64,000 bases of DNA from Neoarius graeffei. Its lineage: Eukaryota > Chordata > Actinopteri > Siluriformes > Ariidae. Below, piece after piece: positions 56,115 to 64,000 of the stretch; position 1 is the stretch's first letter, and every line of letters starts with the position of its first letter. The stretch is taken from positions 33,276,760-33,340,759 of the forward strand of contig NC_083576.1 in assembly GCF_027579695.1 (NCBI RefSeq). Reading direction: 5' to 3'. The translations under genes were made by a program, and so were the position numbers. The notes under the pieces are model-generated. The model had not been told where the DNA came from and ran no database searches. It saw nothing but the letters and a program-made list of their open reading frames with translations.

Positions 56115-56395
56115 TTTGCTTAGGTTGGATATTGGATAATTAATTAATCAATGAGTTAATTTATTAATTAATTTTTATTAATTAATATTAACTATGTAAT
56201 TAATTAATCAGTTGATAAAGTTTGTTTTGTTTGAGATGCTATCTCTTATCCTAAGTTATCACGCTACTGTTAACCGTTTAACACACCTGGGGATATACCT
56301 TAGCAATTGCTGAATCAAACTGATAGTTTATCTGTTGTTGCAACAATATTCAAGAAGTCAACACCAATCTCCTCACACGGGGCACCAATTTAATA

Positions 56396-58067
56396 TGTAG
56401 GTGCAATTGGTAATTAAGTGATCAATCTCATTAAATCAGTCTCATTAATTATTGTCATTGAATCAGTCTCATTGAATCAGTCTCATATCATTAAATCACT
56501 CATGGAATCAGTCTCATTGGATCAGTCTCATTAATTAATACCATTAATTTTGGTGCTTAAAAATAAATTATCAAACAGCTAAATTATGGTATATTACAAA
56601 TTATTATGATCACTTACCATATTACATAAATCATATGCACCTTGGAATTCTTTGAGATTTGGGCAACTTCAAAAGTATTGGAACAGCAAATTAACACACA
56701 GTTTCATTAATTAATTGAGTTTATTATAACAAATATAAAATTAATAGCATTTGGAATCATTATACAAATATGATGATATGCTTGGTGAGTGTGTGTGTGA
56801 GTGTGTTGTGATGAAGACAAAAGGTTAGCTTTGTGTGCTAATTAAGATGTGTTTGTGTGTGTGAGGCCTGGTGACCACGTGTTTCTAAGTAACACAAGAG
56901 AGTTAGCTTTGGTTGCTAAGACAAAGGAATGCTAGCTAGGGTGTGTTTGTGCATGGGGGAGTTGACCACGTGTTTCTAAGTAAAACAAAGAATTAGCTAT
57001 GGTTGCTAAGACAAAGGAATGCTAGCTAAGGTGTGTTTGTGCATGGGGGAGTTGACCACATGTTTCTAAGTAAAACAAAGAATTAGCTATGGTTGCTAAG
57101 ACAAAGGAATGCTAGCTAAGGTGTGTTTGTGCATGGGGGAGTTGACCACATGTTTCTAAGTAAAACAAAGAATTAGCACGTATTGCTAATGAGACAAAAG
57201 AATTAGCCATAGGCTAATTTCACTAGTTTATAACATTACTAAATCCACTGAAATCTTGACGAGGTCAAAATGTGTAATAAGGAAATTGAGGATGTTAGTA
57301 AGGAATAAAGAGAAGCATGCACAGCCTATCTATTAAACAATTGAGAGGTCAAAAACAAAATAGAACAATCATCAATTCAACACAGAGTGTCTACAGTGTA
57401 CACAATTAAACCGTTCCTGAGTTTAATTCACACTCCTTAATAAAAGCTAATTCCTAAGACTAGGTTTTTGCCGAAAATGCCAAGTCTTACTTCAGTATCT
57501 TGCTTATAGCAAGATTATGGAGATATGTTCCGAGACTTTGGAGTTTCCGTTGTGAAGCACGTGAGTCGCTCCGTGAAGCGCAGAGAATTTCTTGGTCTGA
57601 CGCGTGGTCGCTTGTGATGAAAAGAAAGTCTCTGATCAGACCATGTGCACAGCTTTTTAATTAGAAGGATCCGGTCACTTCTAAACTTTAAATTAAAACT
57701 GCTCTGGGCTGAAGTTTTGTACGTACTTATAAGGAACAAACAAAACCGGTTGTAACTCTGAGTTTAAAATCGCACGATTCTGGATTTTTACCGTGGTCAA
57801 AGGTAAACAAAAATCGAGCTGAATCGTGGATGCTCTGAGAGCAGATGTCTCCTTTGTCTGTTACCACGTGGTTCACAGAGCCGAGGAGATAGTGTCTCTT
57901 TATGCCTACGGATCCAAGTCCCAGGACCAAAGAGAAAGAAGGAAGAGTTGCTCAGTTTCTTATGCTTTCATGGAGGATGTGACGTTGGAAATCCCGCCCA
58001 GGCGTGACGTAGGTCAACGCAGAAGTTGGTGATGGGAGTTGTAATTTTTAAAGGGACTGTACCTACA
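56396..58067 (-). repeat. 5' LTR (1672 bp)
   Basis: Upstream LTR on the minus strand, closely similar to 46791-48393. It has three units of the ~90-bp tandem repeat (about 56910-57180) where the other LTR has two, accounting for most of the length difference. Confidence 0.88.
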
Positions 58068-58509
58068 ACCTCATAAATTCTATGGTCAAGGTCTTTTTGT
58101 CATTTCAACCATGTACAGTTGGTGCAATACACAGTTAAAATGAAAACTACGTTTCTCCAGGACCATGGTGCTACATTGAACATCACAGGACAACAAATCT
58201 ACATAACAAAAACTGCAAGAGTGCAACACTGCAGACAGTAATGACACAATAGACAATAAATGACACAAAGTGCAGACACAAGCAACATAAGGTGCAGATT
58301 TGAGTGTAAATACTGAGGTAGTATATCAAAGGAAATAAATGTAAATTGTGTGTGTGAGAGGCACTGTAAACATTGTAAGGCAATAGTGCATTATTGTCCA
58401 CTGTGCAAAGATTGCAATGTGTTCAACAGTCCGTGTGCATCAGCCCGAGTTGAGGAGTCTGATGGCATGAGGAATTGAAGTAGTGTATGAAAATGGAATA
58501 AATAAATGT

Positions 58510-58515
<6 letters not shown>

Positions 58516-58587
<72 letters not shown>
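58516..58587. repeat. (GT)n(GA)n microsatellite
   Basis: Compound dinucleotide tract within the Rex1-like 3' region. Leu/Ser and Thr/His open frames across it are artefacts. Confidence 0.9.
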
Positions 58588-58591
<4 letters not shown>

Positions 58592-58682
58592 ACCACTGTA
58601 AGTAATAGTGCAAAGTAATAGTGCAATATTGTTCACTCTGCAAATGCTGCAGTGTGAGTGGAATGTTCACAGTCCATCAGAT

Positions 58683-59604
58683 TCAGTCCAGTCCCTCAGA
58701 GTTGAGGAGTCTGATGGCATGAGGGAAGAAACTGTTACAGAGCCTGGCTGTGAAGGCCCGAATGCTTTGGTACCTTTTTCCAGATGGCAGGAGGGTGAAG
58801 AGATTATGTGAGGGGTGTGTGGGGTCGGCTATGATGCTGGTGGCTTTTCGGATGCAATGTGTGGTGTAAATGTCTGTGATAGAGGGAAGAGAGACTCTGA
58901 TGACCTTCTCAGCTGTCCTCACTATCTGCTGTAGGGTCTTGCAATCCGAAACACTGCAATTCCCAAACCAGATCGTGATGCAGCTACTCAGAATGCTCTC
59001 ACAGTAGAACCTCTGCAGAATATTGTGATGATGGGTGCTGAGAGATGGGCTTTCCTCAGCCTCCGTAGGAAGTAGAGGCACTGCTGGGCTTTCTTGACTA
59101 TGGAGCTGGTGTTGAGGGACCAGGTGAGGTTCTCCGCCAGATGAACACTGAGGAATTTGGTACTTTTGATGTTCTCTATAAGTGAGCCATCAACGTACAG
59201 TGGAGAGTGATCACTCTGTGTTCTTCTGAAGTCAACAACCATCTCTTTTGTTTTGTTCACGTTCAGAGACAGGTTGTTGACTCTGCACCAGTCCAATAGC
59301 CGTTGCACCTCCTCTCTGTATGCTGACTCATCTTTTTTACTGATGAGACCCACCACAGTCTTGTCATCAGCAAACTTGATGTGGTTTGAGCTGTGAGTTG
59401 AGCTGTGAGTTGCTGCACAGTTGTGAGTCAGCAGAGTGAACAGCAGTGGACTGAACACACAGCCCTGGGGGGCCCCAGTGCTCAGTATGGTGGTGCTGGA
59501 AGTTCTGCTCCCAATCTGGACTGACTGAGGTCTCTTAGTAAGGAAGTCCAGGATCCAGTTGCAGAGGGAGGTGTTCAGGCCCAGCAGGCTCAGTTTCCCA
59601 ATTA
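58683..59604 (-). pseudogene. Rex1-like LINE reverse transcriptase, main part
   Basis: Contains [37 protein letters not shown] and the catalytic FADDKTVVG. Then come [21 protein letters not shown] and the Rex1-type C-terminus ([39 protein letters not shown]). A frameshift near 59000-59080 separates the last two blocks. Upstream codons resume beyond the Tc1-like insertion. Confidence 0.87.
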
Positions 59605-59636
59605 CAACCCTGATTCCAAAAAAGTTGGGACAAAGT

Positions 59637-60013
59637 CTCATCTCATCTCATTATCTGTAGCCGCTTTATCCTGTTCTACAGGGTCGCAGGCAAGCTGGAG
59701 CCTATCCCAGCTGACTACGGGCAAAAGGCGGGGTACACCCTGGACAAGTTGCCAGGTCATCACAGGGTTGACACATAGACACAGACAACCATTCACACTC
59801 ACATTCACACCTACGGTCAATTTAGAGTCACCAGTTAACCTAACCTGCATGTCTTTGGACTGTGGGGGAAACCGGAGCACCCGGAGGAAACCCACGCGGA
59901 CACGGGGAGAACATGCAAACTCCGCACAGAAAGGCCCTCGCCGGCCACGGGGCTCGAACCCGGACCTTCTTGCTGTGAGGCGACAGCGCTAACCACTACA
60001 CCACCGTGCCGCC
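59637..60013 (-). repeat. tRNA-derived SINE with perfect 11-bp TSD
   Basis: Young SINE family inserted in the Tc1-like end. The TSD TGGGACAAAGT is at 59626-59636 and 60014-60024. The B box has a small deletion beside it. Confidence 0.92.
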
Positions 60014-60210
60014 TGGGACAAAGTACAAATTGTAAATAAAAACGGAATGCAATGATGTGGAAGTTTCAAAATTCCATATTTTATTCAGAAAAGAACATAG
60101 ATGACATATCAAATGTTTAAACTGAGAAAATGTATCATTTAAAGAGAAAAATTAGGTGATTTTTAAATTTCATGACAACAACACATCTCAAAGTTGGGAC
60201 AAGGGCATGT

Positions 60211-61233
60211 TTACCACTGTGAGACATCCCCTTTTCTCTTTACAACAGTCTGTAAACGTCTGGGGACTGAGGAGACAAGTTGCTCATGTTTAGGGATAGG
60301 AATGTTAACCCATTCTTGTCTAATGTAGGATTCTAGTTGCTCAACTGTCTTAGGTCTTTTTTGTCGTATCTTCCGTTTTATGATGCGCCAAATGTTTTCT
60401 ATGGGTGAAAGATCTGGACTGCAGGCTGGCCAGTTCAGTACCCGGACCCTTCTTCTACGCAGCCATGATACTGTAATTGATGCAGTATGTGGTTTGGCAT
60501 TGTCATGTTGGAAAATGCAAGGTCTTCCCTGAAAGAGATGTCGTCTGGATGGGAGCATATGTTGCTCTAGAACCTGGATATACCTTTCAGCATTGATGGT
60601 GTCTTTCCAGATGTGTAAGCTGCCCATGCCACACACACTAATGCAACCCCATACCATCAGAGATGCAGGCTTCTGAACTGAGCGCTGATAACAACTTGGG
60701 TCGTCCTTCTCCTCTTTAGTCCGAATGACACGGCATCCCTGATTTCCATAAAGAACTTCAAATTTTGATTCGTCTGACCAAAGAACAGTTTTCTACTTTG
60801 CCACAGTCCATTTTAAATGAGCCTTGGCCCAGAGAAGACGTCTGCACTTCGGGATCATGTTTAGATACGGCTTCTTCTTTGAACTATAGAGTTTTAGCTG
60901 GCAACGGTGGATGGCATGGTGAATTGTGTTCACAGATAATGTTCTCTGGAAATATTCCTGAGCCCATTTTGTGATTTCCAATATAGACGCATGCCTGTAT
61001 GTGATGCAGTGCCGTCTAAGGGCCCGAAGATCACGGGCACCTAGTATGTTTTTCCGGCCTTGACCCTTACACACAGAGATTCTTCTAGATTCTCTGAAAC
61101 TTTTGATGATATTATGCACTGTAGATGATGATATGTTCAAACTCTTTGCAATTTTACACTGTCGAACTCCTTTCTAATATTGCTCCACTATTTGTCGGTG
61201 CAGAATTAGGGGGATTGGTGATCCTCTTCCCAT
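60211..61233 (-). pseudogene. Tc1-family transposase, two in-frame stops
   Basis: A single frame of 341 codons from ATG 61233. It has an N-terminal helix-turn-helix (IAKSLNISSSTVHNIIKSF) and the catalytic triad in place: [10 protein letters not shown] (first Asp), [11 protein letters not shown] (second Asp) and [11 protein letters not shown] (Glu). The only breaks are TAG stops at 61174-61176 and 60793-60795. It would cut and paste the element at TA sites. The intact spacing suggests recent inactivation. Confidence 0.9.
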
Positions 61234-61548
61234 CTTTACTTCTGAGAGCCGCTGCCACTCCAAGATGCTCTTTTTATACCCAGTCATATTAATGACCTAT
61301 TGCCAATTGACCTAATGAGTTGCAATTTGGTCCTCCAGCTGTTCCTTTTTTGTACCTTTAACTTTTCCAGCCTCTTATTGCCCCTGTCCCAACTTTTTTG
61401 AGATGTGTTGCTGTCATAAAATTTCAAATTAGCCAATATTTGGCATGAAATTTCAAAATGTCTCACTTTCGACATTTGATATGTTGTCTATGTTCTATTG
61501 TGAATACAATATCAGTTTTTAAGATTTGTAAATTATTGCATTCCGTTT

Positions 61549-61803
61549 TTATTTACAATTTGTACTTTGTCCCAACTTTTTTGGAATCGGGGTTGTAGCT
61601 GCTGAGGGATGATTGTGTTGAATGCTGAACTGAAGTCTATGAACAGCATTCAAAAGTATGTCTTTGTTGTCCAGATGGCTAAGGGCCCAATGAAGGGTGG
61701 TGGCTATGGCGTCATCTGTGGACCGGTTACGGTGATACGCAAACTGCAGAGGATCCAGTGAGGGAGGCAGCAGGGTCTTTATGTGCCTCATGATGAGCAT
61801 GTG
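61549..61803 (-). pseudogene. Rex1-like LINE RT, N-terminal fragment
   Basis: [20 protein letters not shown] and [20 protein letters not shown] are the start of the Rex1-type RT. It is cut by the Tc1-like element at 61597 and ends 5' at about 61803. Confidence 0.8.
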
Positions 61804-62105
61804 CTAATAGATTATAAAAGATCACAAGCAGTTGTAAGGAAAACAGGCTACAAAAACATACTTTTTGGAGGGAATACTGCAATAGTATTGGAAGGACTGT
61901 GCAACTATCAGAAGTATGGGGCATGATAAGAAGAATGGGATTCGAGGGAAATAAGAGTTACCAGTATTAAACGATGGAGATAGAGTGGCAATAAATAAAT
62001 CAGAAAAGGCTGAACTCTTAGCCCAGACCTTCAGGAGAGTGCATGGATCTAGACACTGGTTGGTTGTTGGTTGAGAGTTGGCGCATGCACATTCTGTGCT
62101 ATGCA
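61804..62105. other. intergenic, no feature recognised
   Basis: Short AT-rich stretch between the Rex1-like LINE and the L2-type LINE with nothing supportable. Confidence 0.4.
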
Positions 62106-63658
62106 CTTCCTGGTTTCAGAGTTGTTTGCGACGAGTCTTTTTCCACAAGTGGTGGCGTTAATCACTAATCTTTATTTTTTCTGCAAATAATTTTCCAGTA
62201 TCCTCTTCATTTTTTTAATGTACTTTTGCTATCCTTTTTGTACTTTCCACTTTCGCTTTCCTTCTTCCGTTTTTTTTTCTCGGAAGAACGCCAAGACTAG
62301 AAGCTTTTTTTTTTCTCCTCCTGTGTAAAGACCACAAGTGGAGGCAATCTACATCGGATCTGCTTTAATATCAACAGATCTTCAATTAATGTATGTGAAT
62401 CTTTTCATCATGGCACACCCTTCAGCTTGTTCAGTGTGCTGAGTGCAGGATGTTTAGTCATTCTTCCTCCATCGCTAGTGACAGCTTTATTTGTGAAAAG
62501 TGCAGATTAGTTAGCTCTCTGATGGAGAAGATCGCAGTTTTAGAAGCACGTATCCAGGATTGAGAGAAGGCAGTGAGAATGAGAACAGTGTAGTTTCTGC
62601 AGGGGAAAGTCTGGATGCCCTGGGTGGAGTTAGTAATCCCCCAACTCCGGCATTAGAGCCCTTACAGCAGGGCGAATGGGTGATGACTCGGTGGCATAAG
62701 CATAGAGCCAAAGCTACTGCTGAGGCTTGCCCACGGGAGCACCACTCCTCTTCGCTTCACGTGTCGAACAGGTTTGCTCTCCTTAGTGATGCACCCGCTG
62801 AAAAACCTGAAAGAGCTCTGGTTATAGGGGACTTTATCATACGGTATGTGAAATTAGCTAGGCCTTTAGAGGCACCAGCAGCTTTAGTCAGGTGTATACC
62901 GGGAGCCAGGGGCGCCGGACACAGCAGGTAATCTTAGGGTCCTAGGCAAGCACAAGTTCTCACAGATACGTACGGGTAGTTATCCATGCAGGAGCTAATG
63001 ACATACACCTTCATCAGTCTGAGGCTACCAAGAGTAACTTTATAGAGGTGTTTAAATTAGCGAAAGCGATGTCCGATGCTGTAGTATGCTCTGGCCCCAC
63101 CCCAATGCGGTGTGGCAATATAGCTTACAGCAGGTTATGGTCGCTGAACTGCTGGTTGTCCAGGTGATGCTCTGAAAACAGTGTGGGCTTTTATAGATAA
63201 TTGGGCTAATTTTGAGGGCACTACTGGCCTGTTAGGGCAGGACGGTATCCATCCCACTCGGGAAGGTGCTGCTGTCATTTCTTGCAGCATAGGTCATAGT
63301 CTCAGAACAGGCCTAGTTAATTTCTGACAATCCAGAGAGCAGACGAACAGACTAAACCGACTGTCTGCTAGCTGCACAGAGTCGTCACTCAGGGTCCATT
63401 ATATCGAGACTGTGTCTGTTCCCCGAGCTAAACAAAAAAGTAGAAATACTCAGAGTTTGTTCCAGTAACCTAATTAATATAAAAGGTCATACTAACTGTA
63501 CAGCCGCTGCCAGCACCTTTGATCTAAAGGTGGGGCTATTAAATATTAGATAGCTTACATCTAAAGTGCTAATGGTTAATGAACTTATTACTGATCAGGA
63601 GTTTAATGTACTTTGTTTAACCTTGCTCTGGTGTTAGCTTTCTGTTACTATCTCTTAT
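62106..63658 (+). mobile_element. 5' part of an L2-type LINE with ORF1
   Basis: 5' UTR-like sequence (about 62106-62409), then ORF1, then the beginning of the ORF1-ORF2 spacer with many stops. It ends at TTAA 63659-63662, where another element seems to have inserted. No RT remains in the window. Confidence 0.65.
62410..63330 (+). pseudogene. L2-type ORF1: zinc-finger, coiled coil, SGNH esterase
   Basis: The N-terminus around 62410-62557 carries a C-x2-C pair (CEKCRLVSSLMEKIAVLEARI) leading into a coiled coil, with a frameshift near 62440 and a stop near 62562. The open part 62560-62931 continues with NRFALLSD and the esterase block I, here VIGDFIIRY: the nucleophile Ser normally in GDS is Phe. 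Later frames hold VIHAGANDI (block III, near 62975) and DGIHPTREGA (Asp-x-x-His, near 63242). Several frameshifts separate these. Such esterases occur in ORF1 of CR1/L2-type LINEs. This copy is dead. Confidence 0.68.
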
Positions 63659-63893
63659 GTTAACGGGTCGGTTTTGACCCGTGTCTTAAATCAGCCATAA
63701 AATACCCTAAAAACAATTATTTATCATCCAATTTGTTTCTTACCTCTTGGTTACCTTGTTAGGCTCCCTTATCTATGAAAAGATTGGTTTTAATATTTTT
63801 GTTGTGGCCCCCTGGGCCTTTCTTTTAACAGCATACACCTCATTTTCAATATAAAAAAAGTGGTCAAATGAACCTCAAGAGAATAATGTAAAC
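63659..63893. mobile_element. possible piggyBac-like element start at TTAA
   Basis: TTAA followed by CGGGTCGGTTTTGACCCG resembles the GGGTC/GACCC palindromes of the 147-1055 MITE and breaks the L2 sequence. Only one end is in view. Confidence 0.3.
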
Positions 63894-64000
63894 TGTAGGT
63901 GTATTATGTTTATGTGTATGTAGATTGGTGTTAAGTGATCAATCATTAATAATTAAATTGAATCAATCCCATTGAATAATTTAATTTGAATCATTTAAAT
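63894..64000 (-). repeat. partial LTR of the 46.8-58.1 kb family (window edge)
   Basis: Begins TGTAGGTG and, after about 20 extra bases, runs through ATTGGTGTTAAGTGATCAATC and CCCATTGAATAAT, matching the start of the other LTRs as read on the plus strand. Cut by the window end. Confidence 0.5.

Larger units (their letters stand above)
46791..58067 (-). mobile_element. 11.3-kb LTR retroelement, gag present, most of pol deleted
   Basis: Two LTRs (46791-48393 and 56396-58067) in the same orientation with TGTAGGT...ACCTACA ends and a 4-bp TSD ACCT (46787-46790 and 58068-58071). On the minus strand a candidate primer site TGGTGCCCCGTG lies about 9 bases after the 5' LTR. A purine tract (AAAAGGGGGAT) abuts the 3' LTR. 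The interior has gag (54351-56114), only the C-terminal end of integrase (about 54050-54350), no recognisable protease, RT or env, and a 5.2-kb nested insertion. Clade (Gypsy-like or retrovirus-like) is not resolved. Confidence 0.85.
59605..61595 (-). mobile_element. Tc1/mariner-type transposon, nearly intact coding frame
   Basis: The ends are CAACCCTGATTCC and GGAATCGGGGTTG, with TA on each side (59603-59604 and 61596-61597), inserted in the Rex1-like RT. A SINE (59637-60013) landed about 30 bp inside the left end. It is a younger relative of the 19537-35761 transposon. Confidence 0.92.
58072..61803 (-). mobile_element. Rex1-like LINE, 5'-truncated, split by a Tc1-like transposon
   Basis: RT pieces lie at 61549-61803 and 58683-59604, the 3' UTR at about 58080-58680. 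The Tc1-like element at 59605-61595 interrupts the RT. The truncated 5' end is at about 61803, within RT. The 3' UTR contains a (GT)n(GA)n tract (58516-58587). Confidence 0.85.

Overview
This window is vertebrate, almost certainly teleost, nuclear DNA. The evidence is a set of fish-type mobile elements: tRNA-derived SINEs with (GATGA)n or (GGAT)n tails, RTE/Rex3-like, Rex1-like, L2 and HERO-like LINEs, Gmr1-type Gypsy elements, Tc1/mariner elements whose ends read CAACCC..., and hAT, ISL2EU, piggyBac-like and Harbinger-like DNA elements. A vertebrate SLC25 carrier exon is also present. All element calls were made by eye from translated domains, terminal inverted repeats (TIRs), target-site duplications (TSDs) and LTR comparison. 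No database was searched.

Only one ordinary host gene is evident: a single coding exon of an slc25a53-like mitochondrial carrier (44057-44955, + strand), preceded by a splice acceptor. Almost everything else is transposon, much of it nested.

Layout. 0.1-1.6 kb: a piggyBac-like MITE and a second TIR MITE. 2.0-2.4 kb: SINE. 2.5-5.8 kb: full-length RTE-type LINE with one frameshift. 6.1-7.5 kb: two SINEs. 7.8-10.1 kb: hAT element split by a TAA-flanked MITE. 11.6-13.2 kb: an odd Gmr1-type element whose two outer ends are both the U3 end of the LTR. 13.3-15.1 kb: solo LTR of a second LTR family. 15.9-17.3 kb: hAT. 17.3-39.0 kb: a multi-level nest. Its base is an old Gmr1-type copy. A Tc1-like transposon (19537-35761) sits in that copy, and a young Gmr1-type provirus, a Rex3-like LINE, a SINE and two HERO-like LINE units (one carrying a hAT) sit in the Tc1-like element. 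An ISL2EU element and a SINE lie further along the same old copy. 40.0-43.0 kb: an old SINE split by a MITE and by a Tc1 element. 43.4-43.8 kb: SINE. 44.06-44.96 kb: the carrier exon. 46.8-58.1 kb: an 11.3-kb LTR element with 1.6-1.7 kb LTRs, gag remnants, most of pol deleted, and a TIR element inside it that holds an L2 LINE. 58.1-61.8 kb: Rex1-like LINE split by a Tc1-like transposon that carries a SINE. 62.1-63.7 kb: 5' part of an L2-type LINE with an esterase-like ORF1. 63.9-64.0 kb: probable start of another LTR.

The most notable items are the young Gmr1-type provirus, the inverted-end Gmr1-type copy, and the repeat-motif TIR element. The provirus has LTRs that read as identical, an uninterrupted 1462-codon gag-pol and integrase ahead of reverse transcriptase. 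The inverted-end copy has a perfect 5-bp TSD.
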